Positions 12,891-24,326 are shown, numbered from the stretch's first letter. The stretch is DNA of 64,000 bases from Sphagnum compactum (GCA_965153455.1 OZ234497.1:12028001-12092000), one strand, 5' to 3'. Program-made: numbers and translations. The notes: generated by a model not told the origin, from the sequence alone.

Positions 12891-13309
12891 TAAGTTAGTC
12901 ATTTTTACAAGTTGATGCAACTTGGCGCTTATTGATTGTTTTTAAAAATGGATGCTTGGTGTTTGTTTCACAAGTTGACACGACTTTATACGTATTGGTT
13001 GATTTTTATTTGAATCAATGTTGAAATTATGATATATTTTGCAAGTTCGTGTGCACTATTTATATATTACACCACAACACACACCTTTCACCTAGGATTC
13101 AAATAAAAACTTAATCCTAACCTTCAATCAAATTTTTCTTGCTTGAAAGTTGAATCAAGTGTGTTTTTGTGGATTTGATTTGTACGTTTTTGAGATTCAA
13201 ATTAAATTCTAACTTTTCAAGTTTCAACATCATGCCTTTTCTTAAACCTCTTAAATCATCAAATTTTAAATTTTACTACTTGTTTGGTTAGTAGAGTAAG
13301 GCAACTAGG

Positions 13310-13690
13310 ATGTCAACTACTAAAAGCAACAACCAAAGTGCTATGAAAGTTATGAGGGACAAAGGGAAGTCAATCATGAATGAAGGAAATCCATCCCAAA
13401 TTTATTTAACCTTTGAAATTGAACCTAATGAACCCCAAAAGACATTGAGATTGAGTTTTAAAAAAATGTTTATCAATTCAATTAGAAATTTCAAAATGTT
13501 TGAGCTACAAAATTACCTTGGTCAAAAAGTGTTTTGAATGAAGACGAGTTTGTCACACTTATTCGGTGCAAGACGTGCAAAAAGGTAACTGGTAAGGAAA
13601 AATTCCTTACTTCCAAGTTTGAGTTTTTTGGTAAACATGCTAGTATGAAAAGATTTACAAATCCCCCATGCTTGGTTCATTCCTAAAGGG
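13310..13690 (+). pseudogene. Zinc-finger-like transposon ORF, frameshifted (arm A)
   Basis: An open frame of 75 codons from 13310 (MSTTKSNNQSAMKVMRDKGK) ends at 13537. A frameshift near 13530 lets it continue as NEDEFVTLIRCKTCKKVTG and then KFEFFGKHASMKRF, a C-x2-C ... H pattern like the BED/TTF-type fingers at the N-terminus of hAT-like transposases. The inverted copy at 39642-39960 carries the same protein in pieces. It is transcribed opposite to the psq-like ORF. The function is not known; DNA binding is inferred from the finger-like spacing. Confidence 0.55.
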
Positions 13691-13699
13691 TGAAAGCAC

Positions 13700-13860
13700 A
13701 CTAAGCCCCCTAAAAATTAAATCACAAGTACAAACCTTCTGTAATTATTTTTTTTGGTAATGTATGAACATCACATCTTGGATTATTTTTGTTTTTTTGA
13801 AGTACATTTGATTAACTTTAAACATAATCTAATCAATTATTTATAAAAAACCAACAAACA
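13700..13860 (-). repeat. Dispersed repeat, copy 2 of 4 (inverted)
   Basis: This is the reverse complement of the segment at 39430-39590 and of related copies at 5556-5688 and 35130-35285. It contains ACATCACATCTTGGATTATT on the + strand. Confidence 0.75.
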
Positions 13861-14004
13861 ATGAAAATGTATCCATGGGTATTTTTGTGACAAAATAATA
13901 CACATCACAAAGTTTGAAAAAAATGCATATATTATCTTCAATTATTGTAGATTAATAGATAATCTGCATTCCTACATAGTTAAGGTCCATTTAATCACTT
14001 TAGC

Positions 14005-15040
14005 ATCCTCTTATGCTATGAGCACACCTCTTGGCCCCATTTCTCTAGATTTATTCAAGTGATCAGAAAGTGAACTTGCAGGAATGTTCCATGTTTTAAT
14101 GGCCTTCCTTAATGAATATGTCCCTTTTTCAACAACATCCATTGTTGTTTCTAGTGCATCATCTGTCCAAATACATTTTTTACATGTTGCAGATGTTCGA
14201 TTCAACTAAATTAGTGGTCTTTTATTATCTGATGCAAGTTTAGGGGGCAGATTTTTTTTGTTTGTTGAATGCGAGTCTAACATGTTGCTTCACCACCTTC
14301 AAGGCACAATTAAGTTCATGGTTGGTTTTTTCTTGATCCTAACTTCTAGGAATTTGATGATGTACATTCTGGCCCAATCAAGGATATGTTTTTCTTTTTT
14401 TTGTACACAACCCAAGAATCCAAAAAATGTAGTAAGTTTAGAAATTGGGCTAATGTACATGTTCTAAGAGATGTATAGAAGAGTACATGAGAGTGTAGAA
14501 ATCTGCAAAGTCCTCCCAAACTAAATCAACATCTTTTGTTGTTATGCACTATTGGAAGAAATTTATAAGAATGATTTATGTAACCAAGTTGATCCTTTGT
14601 TCTTTTAAATATTTTTGATTTAGCATTTCAGATTATAGATTATTGAATCCAATGATAGTTTAAGTACTTCTTGAATCTTTGGTTGTAAATCTAATCTATG
14701 AGATATGTTTTTGAACTTTCTTCTATTTTTTAGATCTAAATATCAAAATATTTAGATCTGGTTTTTGCAAATCTATTTGTTTTTCTACATGTTCTACTCT
14801 AATTTTTAGAATTGGTTTTTCTATATCTACGTGCTCCTCTACATGTTCTATTTTGATTTTCAAATCTGGTTTCTACAAAACTATTTGTGGAGTTGGTATT
14901 TCCCCTTCTACTTGTCCTACTTCGATTTTAACTCTAGTTTCTGCACAAACTCTCCTTTAAACTTGTTTTTTGCAAAAAGAGTTCTAAACTTGACCTATCT
15001 TCCTCTATTCTCACTAGTAGATTCTCTTTATAAAAGAATT
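14005..15040 (-). pseudogene. Transposon ORF with psq-like helix-turn-helix (arm A)
   Basis: Read on the minus strand, 14205-14011 encodes KKCIWTDDALETTMDVVEKG, then SLRKAIKTWNIPASSLSDHL and a short GPRGVLIA tail. A basic/aromatic start, a D/E-AL repeat helix and an IP-x-SSL turn are the layout of pipsqueak-type (psq) HTH domains that bind DNA in several transposase families. Upstream (14467-14258, then back to about 15040) the minus strand matches the copy at 38254-39312 but is broken by stops and frameshifts. Homologous sequence in arm B is in the opposite orientation. The family is unnamed here, and the psq reading rests on pattern only. Confidence 0.55.
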
Positions 15041-15539
15041 TTGATGAGAAAAAAATTGAAATGATGTTAATTGATTATTCACACTCAAAAAACACTCACA
15101 ATTTGAAAGTTGTGAAGTTGAAATTTTTAAAAATTTAAAATCTATTGAACAAAAATTTCAAATTTCAAAAGTCCTTTACCACATGTAAATGGGGTGTAAT
15201 GTACAATTGAAACAAAGTCCTAGTTTATGAAACAATAAAATAAAACATTACATAATTCACATATTTTCATACAATTTGAAATTAAGATAATTTTTAAAAA
15301 TGAAATGCAAAATTTGGTGGAATCTGTACACTTTTTAAAAAAAAATTAGTTACTCATGAAAATGAATACAAAAACGTGATGTATTGAAAAAATTATATGT
15401 ATTTTTAGTAACATATTGCAAAAGATTTCAACCCAAAAGTCCTTTCTATGAAAAAGTGAAAATGACCACAAAAAGGACTGCAATCCTTGAATCCTTTGTC
15501 ACCATTGACTCAATTGATTATGATTGCACCTTAACATTA

Positions 15540-16130
15540 ATACTTAAATAGTAAACCTTATTTTTAAACTCAAAAAATCAGATGTAAAAACCCTAACCTT
15601 ATCCCTTCAACAATAAACCCTATATTTAAACCCTAAAAATCAGACCTAAAAACCATAACCCTAAACCCTTAAATGGTAAACCCTATTTTTTAACCTTAAA
15701 AATCAGACTTGAAAACCATAACCCTAGACCCTTGAACATTAAACCCTATTTTTCAACCCTAAAATTCAAGGCCTAAAAACCATTACCCTAATCCTAACCC
15801 TTAAATAATTTACCCTATCTTTAAACCTTAAAAATCAGACCCAAAAACCTAGAATACAAATTAAAAGCTTAAATTGTAAACATGAAAACCCAAACCTAAA
15901 TCCTAAGCCTTAAAAATCAAACCTAAAAAGTTATAATTCATACTTAAAATCCTAAATTGTAAACATGAAAACCCTAACCTGAATCGTAAACTCAAAAAAC
16001 CTATAATACAAACCTAAAACACTAATTCTTAATACTAAAATGCAAAAACCTTTCCTTTCAAACCTCACCGTAACCTTAAAAATCATATCCTATGATCCCT
16101 AACTTGAACCTTAAACTTAAAAGTCAAACC
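15540..16130 (-). repeat. Degenerate telomere-like runs in arm A
   Basis: Many CCCTAAA-like words are interspersed with AAATCAGACC and ATGAAAACC blocks, in a loose period of about 55-75 bp. The matching inverted stretches in arm B are 34205-34505 and 35290-35670. They lie between the N-terminal exon and the (lost) catalytic part, so they look like part of the element's intron rather than a chromosomal telomere remnant. Confidence 0.75.
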
Positions 16131-16660
16131 TAGCTTAAAATTGAAAATAAATATGATTTAAAAAAAAATTCACTTATGGATCTAACATTGGCTTTAATGG
16201 TAAGGATCATTTGAAACATCAACTCATCAAACTTTTACAATGTAAAGTTCATCAAACTTTTAAATAATGTGGTTCACATTGTACCAAAGACATCTTAAGT
16301 TCACCAACAATCGAATCTTTATATGGCCCCACCTCCGTCCTCCATTTCATGTGAAGTGAACAAGTCATTGGAGTTAGAAGTGTCAGGTGTGTTAATTTAG
16401 TTGCTCACTTAGGTGCTAATTAATTAGGGATAAATTGTGTTAGTTATGCTAATTAATTAATCTCAAACCAGTTTAGGTGTGAACTGGGTTCAAGATATTT
16501 TTCATGGGATATAATCCCATCTTATGTGACCTCAAATCACTTTTGGTGATTTGAGATTTCAGAACATTGTTTTTCTACTTTGCAATTGTTAATGTTTTCA
16601 CAACTTTCATTTTCCACATTTGGTGTGGTTTTATGTTTTCTGTGTTCTAGACTTGGATTC

Positions 16661-16924
16661 CTACATTTTGTTGTTTACATGTGAGTTTTTTGGGTTTGGA
16701 TGTGGTGTACCATTTAGGGGTATTTCTATATTATGTGTTGTGTAATGACAAAAATGGTTATAGGTGTTGACATAGGAACACATGACAGAAGCCATTAGCA
16801 CCATCATTTGAAAAATAACAAGCTCATTTTGGTTGATGTTTTTCAAAATATCATCATCACTTGGAGATGAGGTGAAATCATAGTTATTTGAAAAAGATCC
16901 ATTTGAAAAGCTTGAAAAAAACAT
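16661..16924 (-). pseudogene. N-terminal exon of Harbinger-type transposase, arm A
   Basis: An 87-codon minus-strand ORF starts MFFSSFSNGSFSNNYDFTSS, then PSDDDI, NQNELVIFQMMV and TPHPNPKNSHVNNKM. The arm B copy at 33410 has the same start. A TATATAAAG-like box (minus strand, about 16978-16985) lies some 55 bp upstream of the ATG, as in arm B. The transposase link comes from arm B, where the same exon precedes a DDE domain on the same strand. No catalytic domain follows here, so the gene is dead. Confidence 0.6.
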
Positions 16925-17189
16925 CTTTCAAGGCTTGAAATGAAAATGAAATGGAATTTTTTTTGAAAAACCTCCTCTTTATATAATCCACATGGGTTTT
17001 CCAAGTTTACATCCTAAGATCTAACCTAAACCAACCCCTTTGGGCTAATTTTGAACTTCACCATTTTACATACAGAAAAAAATGAACTTAAATCAATTTT
17101 GTTAATAGTGTTTTCATCATTAAATGCACTCCATGGTCGTGTCTTTTAATTTTAACTTTAAATCTTGATGATTTAACTCCAATATTTAA

Positions 17190-17690
17190 GTACATACCAT
17201 CACTTTAACCTTAACCTTAAAAGTAACTGCATTAAATCCAAAAATTGACCTTTAAAAGGCCCAAACATCAATCCTAAAAATTAAACCTTAAAAATCAAGT
17301 TGTAAACCTTAACTTTTAAACCTTAAACCTAAATTACAAAACCCAAGAAAGAAAACCCTAAAATTCAAGCCCTGAAGAGCCCAAACGTAGAGCCTAAAAA
17401 TTAAACTTTAAAACCCCTAAATTTAAACCCTAGTACTTAACCTTTGAAAGCCCAATTCCTAAACCCAAATTTTTTTTTTTTAAAGACCCAAACCTAAACC
17501 CTATAAATTAAACCCTAAAATAACCAATAACCAATGGCCAATATCCATAACCAATAACCAATTGAAATAGCCATATGTAATAGGCAACAACCAATAACAA
17601 ATGGCCATAAGCAATAACCATCGTCACAAGAAATAGCCATAACCAATTGATAATAACCATAGCCAATAGCTCCCTTGCCCTAGGCCATAT
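17190..17690 (-). repeat. Telomere-like words followed by AACCAATAACC minisatellite
   Basis: Bases 17190-17520 hold CCTAAA/CCTTAAAC words. Bases 17520-17690 hold about ten variants of AACCAATAACCAATGGCCAT. The reverse complement occurs in arm B at 32640-33085. Confidence 0.75.
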
Positions 17691-18209
17691 AATTAGTGCT
17701 CATTAGGTGGTAGCTTGTAAGTGAAAACAAAAAAAGTTGATGTGTCGAATTTAGGGATCTCATCCTAGGATTTCCCAATTTGAACCCCTATCTCAAGACT
17801 TTATATATAACATGCTTTAAAGGATGAGGGAGCAAATAGGAGGTGGCAATGGGGCCTAACTGGGCACCACTTTAGAGGTATGTAAAAACCAATGTTGGGT
17901 GCGTATGAGAAAAACCTTTGGGTATCATCTGGGTATTTCAATTTGAACCCTTCGAAACATCAACCCAGGTGATACCCTTTCTGATGCTTTGATCACCAGT
18001 TTTAGAAATGGTGAGATCCAGTGACAAGATGTATATTTCCAAATGATAACTTGCCCTAACATTTGTGAGGCGACTTTTTGACCTTCTACTCCTATGCAAC
18101 ATTTATGATCTAGAATTACTAGATATATTTTCTAAGTTCAAGCACCCCAAATCCTAGAATTCTATGTTAAATTGTCATCCACTTAAACTAGCTTTTAAGG
18201 ATTCGACAC

Positions 18210-18788
18210 CATGCTCAACTTGACATCAGACCTGTAATCACTTATAAAATTGTTGTTATCACATACATCATCAAAATTTAACTTGCCTTAGCTCATTAAA
18301 AAGCTAGCTACAAGGTGCATCTACCTATTAAATTCCAAGCTCTGCACCAAAATCAGTAAAAAGTTGTGTTACAAAACCCGAGAGGGTTTCACGAAAGTAG
18401 GAAGTTCAACTTGGCAACAGACCTCTAATCATTCAAAATATTGTTCCCATCACATACGTTATTCAAATTTGGCTTGCCTTAATTCATTAAAAATCTAACT
18501 ATAAGGTGCATCTTCCTACCAAATTCCAAGCTCTGTATCCAAATTAGTAAAAAGTTGTGCTACAAAACTCGAGAGGGTTTCACGAAGGTAGGAAGTTCAA
18601 CTTGGCAGTAGACCTCTGATCACTTAAAATATTGTTCCCATCACATACATTATTCAAATCTGGCTTGCCTTAACTCATTAGAAAGCTAACTACAAGCTGC
18701 ACCTACCTACCAAATTATAAGGTCTGCACTCAAACCAGTAAGAAGTTGTGCCACTAAACCCGAGAGGGTTTGTAAAATTTCTCTAAGA
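18210..18788 (+). repeat. 191 bp tandem repeat, three copies
   Basis: Copies are anchored by CAACTTGRCA at 18216, 18407 and 18598, exactly 191 bp apart each time. Each copy carries CATCACATAC or a variant, GCTCTGCA and, near its end, (AAA)CYCGAGAGGGTTT, which can form a small AAACCC/GGGTTT stem with a GAGA loop. No ORF of note is present. Confidence 0.9.
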
Positions 18789-19036
18789 TTTCAAACTCCC
18801 AACACTACCCCTACTCATTTCCATTCTTCCAAAAGTACTACATTCCACCACCATTTATTCTCCCTCTTTCCACCATTTACCAAAACTAATCATTCTTTTC
18901 CTCCCAGAGAAGGTTGTGGGAATAAGTATTCTCAAGATTTGAATTGAAAATTATGTCCGGAAAAGAGAGCCCCAAATGATCCGAATTTGTTTTTTAAAAA
19001 GAAGGAGAAGGAAGGAGGTGAAAGAAGATCCCAACT

Positions 19037-19133
19037 TGGTGGCCAATGGAAGGTTCCAATGTTTAGTGGCCCTTGAAAGGTTCCATTGCTTGGTGGCCCT
19101 TGAAAGGTTCCAATGCTTGGCGGCCAATGGAAG
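19037..19133 (+). repeat. 27 bp tandem repeat, about 3.5 copies
   Basis: The unit is TGGTGGCC(C/A)TTGAAAGGTTCCAATGCT. The GGTTCC anchor lies at 19052, 19079 and 19106. The period is a multiple of three, so all six frames stay partly open across it, which explains the small overlapping ORFs. Confidence 0.85.
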
Positions 19134-19276
19134 GAGACGGACAAGCACCTTTTCACCTCTTCCCACTTTCCCCCCAACAAATTTCATTTAAACCTTCATT
19201 TTTCCATTGATCTTAAGGTTTTACTTTACCATGGTTGTAGGCCGTTACTTATGCATTTCCTTCCTTTTCCTTGACC

Positions 19277-19283
19277 TATAAAT
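19277..19283 (+). promoter_or_regulatory. Possible TATA box upstream of the 19375 ORF
   Basis: TATAAAT lies 92 bp upstream of the ATG at 19375, in a comparatively GC-richer stretch. This is pattern only. Confidence 0.3.
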
Positions 19284-19374
19284 TACAACCATGCATTTCG
19301 ATGTAACAAATCCTCCACACATTCATTGTTGATCTGATTTTGATTTTGATTTTTTTTCCCCTTTCCTTGAAATT

Positions 19375-19716
19375 ATGGCGTCGTGTATGGCCATGTATTA
19401 CGGGCTTCAAGTTGCACAAGTGAATGAAGAACCGCTTCCAGAATCATCTCTAGATTTGACATTGATGCAACATACTCCTAATGAAGATCCCGAACCTCGA
19501 AAGGTGCGCGCTCGTCTTGAAGTTGAATCCCCTCGAGTTTGGTATTATCGCATTTCTTCAAAATCCCGCACCCTGGTGATTTTGTTGCAAGTTGACCTTG
19601 CTTCTGGTGACGAACCTAAAACCGTTTGTGAAGGTTGTTACAAAACTAAAGACACTTTTATCTTTGCATGGTTTTCAATTCCTGGCGTTGGACACTATCG
19701 TTGGTCGCGCGATTAA
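19375..19716 (+). CDS. Unrecognised small ORF, family copy 1
   Basis: A 113-codon ORF starts MASCMAMYYGLQVAQVNEEP and ends IPGVGHYRWSRD before TAA. I do not recognise the protein. A related ORF at 31467-31871 shares, in order, an acidic EE-x-L...LD segment, (K)V-R-R, W-x2-R-x-S, LVI-x-L-x-V and, in a shifted frame, IPGDGHYCW. After the stop here the same frame continues as NIKVNYLVRTI, stop, RILDFLQL, matching YLIRTICHILDFL in the other copy. So the ancestral protein was probably about 150 residues, and this copy is likely truncated by two stops. Codon use is less AT-rich than the surroundings. No membrane segment or signal peptide is evident. It could be a host-derived gene fragment carried by transposons or an unknown element protein. 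Confidence 0.45.
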   Translation: MASCMAMYYGLQVAQVNEEPLPESSLDLTLMQHTPNEDPEPRKVRARLEVESPRVWYYRISSKSRTLVILLQVDLASGDEPKTVCEGCYKTKDTFIFAWFSIPGVGHYRWSRD

Positions 19717-19849
19717 ATTCATCAACTGCCTTCTAATATCAAGGTGAACTACTTAGTTCGCACCATTTGACGCATCTTAGATTTCCTGCAGTTATGAACT
19801 ATCACTATGGCATAGCCCAAGACTCAACATGTAACTGCAGCTTTTCGTG

Positions 19850-19908
19850 GCATTGATGGCAACAAGTGATTAAAAAACGTTGAAAACGATAGAAAATCTG
19901 AGAGAAAA
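19850..19908 (+). repeat. 59 bp near-identical repeat, copy 1
   Basis: This segment (start GCATTGATGGCAACAAGTGA, end CTGAGAGAAAA) is repeated at 23971-24029 with one mismatch in 59 bases and no similarity at the immediate flanks. Confidence 0.95.
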
Positions 19909-19929
19909 GTTCTATGTTGTGGCTCATGA

Positions 19930-19981
19930 AACTTAAGGCGGATGTGGCTCATGTTAAGTTTGGCCACATCCGCCTTAAGTT
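19930..19981. repeat. Perfect 19 bp inverted repeat (hairpin)
   Basis: AACTTAAGGCGGATGTGGC at 19930-19948 is the exact reverse complement of 19963-19981, with a 14-base loop. No T-rich tail or promoter context marks it as a terminator. Confidence 0.95.
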
Positions 19982-20059
19982 CAACATGTTTAAGTGAAGG
20001 GGTCCAATGAATATAAAATGAAATAGTCTTTTTGGGTACCCTAACCATGCTTTGACCCT

Positions 20060-20370
20060 ATTACAACCTAGTTGCTAAACAAAATTAGGTACGCTTAATA
20101 AGTTATGCTAAATTAAATAGACCTATGTACATTGGTAACTTAGCCTAGCTTGCATACTTAATTAATTGGCCTAAATTATTTATAATAGTAGTAGGCTAGT
20201 TTACTAGGTGTAGTTAATAGGTCACTAAGCTATGAAGGTTAAACCTAGTTAGGCTAAGTAAGCTAGGTAGATAACTAGTAAGCTAGGTCATTAATTAATT
20301 AGTATACTAGGTAGTAGGTAGTAAGTAGGATAGGTAGTAGGTAGGTTAATTAATTTATTGTGTGAACATG
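20060..20370 (+). repeat. Low-order TAGG/AGGTAGTAGGTAG repeat
   Basis: Variants of CTAGGTTA/AGGTAGTAGGTAG are dense here. Related stretches occur at 21000-21130 (same sense) and 21380-21480 (CCTACCTACC, opposite sense). No gene is present. Confidence 0.7.
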
Positions 20371-22079
20371 TGATCATGTTTTCATATTAATTAGGGTGTC
20401 GGCAAGGTAAAGCAAACAAAAAAAGTAGTCTACCCAAAATCCAATTAAAAAATGGAACAATTTTTTATATGGACACAAGAAAGTGGATTCAAAATATTTT
20501 GAAGTAGAAATATAAACCATAGGGCCCTACATGGATATGGAGTTTATGGAAGTTGGATACAAAGTTTGAACAACTTTGGTATCATAAAAGTAGGTTGAAA
20601 GTACATTTGAAATTAACTGGGTCAAAATGGTGTTCAAACCGACTTCATATGAAAACTTTGATATATTATGATTATAATGTCCATAATTTGATAATACATA
20701 AATATTTTTGAGGGCTCCACTAAGTTGAAATTTTTTTTAAATCAATATTTCATCTACATGTAACCCATTTTGTAAGATTGGACATTTTGTGCAAGTAGAA
20801 ATATTTTTAAAATTTTTACTTAATTTTACTTTCAAGATAGGGTTTTTGAACATTTTAAATATAAAATGAAAGATTATCATCATGTTAATTACTGTACAAA
20901 AAATCAATTTTATTTTCAATACATTAAAAAAAAATCATGGCTACATGTAATTTTTTTTGACAAGGAATAATGAGTCATCTACTTTACCTTGTTTGCACCC
21001 ATTAATTAATTAAGTAGATTAGGTACTTAATCAATTATTTAGATAGGCTAAGTATTATGTAATAAGTAGGATAAATATTAATAGGTAGTAAGTAGGATAG
21101 GTTGTAAATAGTTAGAGAATAGTAAATATTTTATTGTGTGGATATATAATAATGTTTTTGTATGGGACAAAGGATGCACGATAATGTTGTATTGTTGTAG
21201 TGTGTAGTGTTTCCCTTTCATTAGAATTTATCCCAAATCTTTTGTCTACAACTTCAAACTTGTAAAATATATAAATAGGTGAAAAAATGGACTAAATTCA
21301 CGATATGCATTATAAACATATTGCATGTGCTATTTGGGATGAGCCAATCAAAATGCTTGTCCCCAACAAAATAAACAGGATTCTACCTACCTATTTAGTT
21401 TATGTTAGGTAGCCTATTCTACCTTAGCCTAGCTTAAAATAGGTTGCTTATTATAATTTAGCTTATAATAAATTATAATTAATAAATTATAATATTTAAT
21501 TGATGTAATTATATAATATATCTTCTTTAAACAAATGGAAATTTGCCACGTGTTTTATGGCCATTGGCTTTTTAAATTACCACATAACTAAATCCTAACG
21601 ACCCATTAATGCCACATTTGGTAGCATGTGATTGTCCCAAATGTAGTTGCAAATAGGGTTCCACATCATACTAAGGATCATCCATGGCAATGGATGAGAA
21701 ATTATGGTTTAGTTGTAAGGTTTGCAACTACACTTTCAACTTCATGGCCATATCATGTCTTTTGTGATTGATTGTCTTATGGCACTTGTTTAAGGCGACT
21801 AGGCTATTTTTAATCACATGTGTCCATTACAACTACAAATGAGTCACAAATCCAGTTGTTGATTTTCAAATTTCTTTTAGTGAAACAAGTAATTCAAAAA
21901 TGTGAAGACAAGATGGATAAATATGTTGCTTTCAATGAAACGTGTCATGAAACAATATTGATTTTTAATTGCAAAAATGCATGTTGATGCACCTCAAAAC
22001 ACCATTGTTAATGACAAGTTAAGCCTCTTTTGTGATCTAGAGTTCATTTTGTGTTAACATGTAATTTTGCCACTTTTGG
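20371..22079. other. AT-rich spacer, no gene
   Basis: It contains the TAGG-type stretches noted at 21000-21130 and 21380-21480. TAGTTGCAAAT and GTTTGCAACTA words around 21645-21740 and an end TTTCTTTTAGTG at 21872-21883 hint at a CACTA-type terminus, but no matching partner was found. Confidence 0.4.
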
Positions 22080-22805
22080 ATTATGTCCATGCCTTGATTG
22101 AACTTGCCCAATCTTAAAACATCTCCATGTATGATTTTATTGATGTAATGAAAATCTTCCAAGTAATGCTCCATTATGTCTACAATTATCCTTATAGTAA
22201 ACATTCTAACCTAACCTTTGATAAGTTGAATGTCATGTGAAACAAAGTTGTGAAGATTTTGCCAAGTCTCTTGTCCATGAATTGCAAGGTAGATTGTTCA
22301 ACCATGAACTCAAGCTAATCTACCCAAATTTTTGGGTTGCCCCATTAATGTTAAAGTCCTTTTCCACTAACTCTTGACTATCATCAAGGTTGCCTACTAC
22401 GAGTTTCCCAAAGTGGAAATGGATGGGTCTAGGTAAAAGCTTTGCTTGATGGCCATGCTTTGGATTTAGAATGTTATTTCTTTAAGACAACAATGATTAC
22501 AAATAGTGAAGCGATTATGAAGGAGAACATTCATGTGAACCTTCTCGCTCAATTGTGGGTGAAGTTCAACTCTTATGCCATCCTCAAGCACAAACTCTTG
22601 GAATTCGTAAAAGTTGCCAAGATAATGTGTTCAAGTCTTCATGCTAGTGGAAGATGAGGATTGTTTCTTAGTGGTGGCATTCATAAAAGGCAAGTTGAGA
22701 GGTATTGCTTCACATGATTTGGATCTATGCATTCAATTCTATGCACAATGTTTTTACATGATCAAGAACTCCCCTTTTGAAAAGGCCATCAATTAGTGAA
22801 AGGAC
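22080..22805 (+). pseudogene. Decayed hAT-like transposase fragment
   Basis: A 71-codon ORF at 22442-22657 includes NLLAQLWVKFNSYAILKHKL and EFVKVAKIMC. A frameshift near 22640 restores VFMLVEDEDCFLVVAFIKGK, then LRGIASHDLDLCIQFYAQ and NSPFEKAIN before stops. That order (VEDE-x-CF ... K-x-L ... DLDLC ... F-x-K-AI) fits the C-terminal dimerisation region of hAT-like transposases. Upstream to 22080 further in-frame scraps (HALIELAQS, YNYPYSKHSNLTFDKLN) suggest the same ORF, broken many times. It is not clearly the same subfamily as the element at 24760-29676. Confidence 0.5.
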
Positions 22806-23970
22806 GCAAAAACATGTTATTGTATTCAAAGTAAATTGTTAAAGGCAAATGGCTTATTTTTTAAGATAGTTAGTTTTTCCTTAATTATAATACTTTTTCA
22901 ATGGGGTTATTTTTTGTCAAATGGATGATCACAAGTATAATATTTTATGACTTGTTTTTTTCTTTAAATTGAAGCACAGTTTGCACAAGCTTATAAGTTG
23001 TTATTGTTAAAAAGTTTCAAACATGTCTTGAAAGTTCATGCAAGTTTGTTAATTCATTATAGAGTGCTTCAATGTAGCCAATGGAACGTGAAATGAGGCT
23101 TGGGCCTTCAACCTTGGGGTTTTTTATTTTTCCAACTTCATGAACACTTTTTGAAATTTTGAATGCTTGTTAGGATTTGTTCTGTGTTGTGCAATATGCA
23201 CTTTGTGTAGCTTTGTGCATTGTGCATTGGGCCATTCTACAACTTTGTGACTCATTGTTTGAAGTTGGAATTTTGTTTGATATGATTGGGGGCTTAGAAC
23301 TTGGAACTTTGGGTGGGTTGAGGGTGCAAGCACATTGCTATTGCATATGGGCAAAATCTCTTTTGAGATTAGGGTTCAAATCCATGGCAATGCTTGAGCC
23401 TTGTAGTGTCCTTGTTGTATATGTTTATGTAACTAGTTATTAGGTAGTTTGCTCAATGTTAAGTTTCTAAACTCTTTTTGGCGAGATTGTGAAATTTGAA
23501 TGCTTCAAAACTTATTTTTGCTTTGTCTTGGGTATTGCAAATTTGTATCTCCTTTTGCACCTTCTATGATACATTGATCACCAAACTACACAATTGGCAT
23601 ATGTTTTAAGTCACCAAAAGTTTACTGTTACATTAAGCATGATAGTCAATTCCATGACGACATAAAATCTTATTAGCCAAGTTTAGCCATAACAGCTACA
23701 ATAGCCACATAATACACTCTACCCAACTTACTGGAGGCAATCTAGCAACTTTCAAATTTTGAAAATAAAAACCCTGGAAGGGTGACAGGACATCAAAAGC
23801 CATTTCAAAATTTATTAACTTAGCAAGAGCAGATTTCTCCTAGAAATATATTTGATTTGTTTTGGGCACATAATTACCAAAAAATCAGGGTAGATTCTCT
23901 GAGTGGGAACAACCTTCTTTTTCCATGTGGGTGATGTAGCACTAGTGGCAATCATCCCAAAAGGGACATA
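22806..23970. other. AT-rich DNA, no gene recognised
   Basis: Short ORFs at 23124-23354 and 23177-23443 overlap on opposite strands, are composition-driven (TTGTGCA-rich) and show no motif. Confidence 0.4.
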
Positions 23971-24029
23971 GCATTGATGGCAACAAGTGATTGAAAAACG
24001 TTGAAAACGATAGAAAATCTGAGAGAAAA
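23971..24029 (+). repeat. 59 bp near-identical repeat, copy 2
   Basis: This is the partner of 19850-19908, with a single mismatch (G for A at 23993). Confidence 0.95.
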
Positions 24030-24326
24030 ACCTGACTCAGGTTGACTAATGACTCTTTCTTTCAATTGGTGCATGCTTGACCCATTAAGAGTTAGCTGGA
24101 AAAACATAGTGAAAAGCTTTACTGGCATACATAATGGAAAGGTATCCTGAAGAGCTGCCTCACTGGCACCAAAAGACACCGTTGCAGAGAGTAAGAATAG
24201 GTTGCAATGGTTGTTGGTATGGGTGGCTGACAAACGGGTCTGCTTGATGCAAAAGGTTCCAGTAAATACCAAATACAGTTCATAAGTCTCGGTGGAACCA
24301 AAAGATACTGTCATAAATCTAAAGTG

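Larger units (their letters stand above)
12905..18067 (-). mobile_element. Harbinger-type composite element, arm A
   Basis: This whole segment is the reverse complement, with many substitutions and indels, of material at 29777-40435. Shared landmarks in order are a zinc-finger-like ORF (13310), the dispersed repeat (13700-13860), a psq-like ORF (14011), degenerate TTTAGGG-like runs (15540-16130), an N-terminal exon with SPSDDDI (16661-16924), more telomere-like runs, an AACCAATAACC minisatellite (17520-17690), GAGGTATGTAAAAACCAATG (17873 on) and a stretch ending CCCTAACATTT at 18067. Arm A lacks the catalytic part found in arm B, so it is a deleted copy. Its transposase sense is the minus strand. 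Confidence 0.8.

Noticed and set aside
11057-21883. One large CACTA element between CACTAGTAAAAATC and ...TTTCTTTTAGTG
   Set aside because: The flanking triplets (TTT and AAA) do not match, the TIR interiors differ, and no CACTA transposase (TNP2-like) was seen between them.
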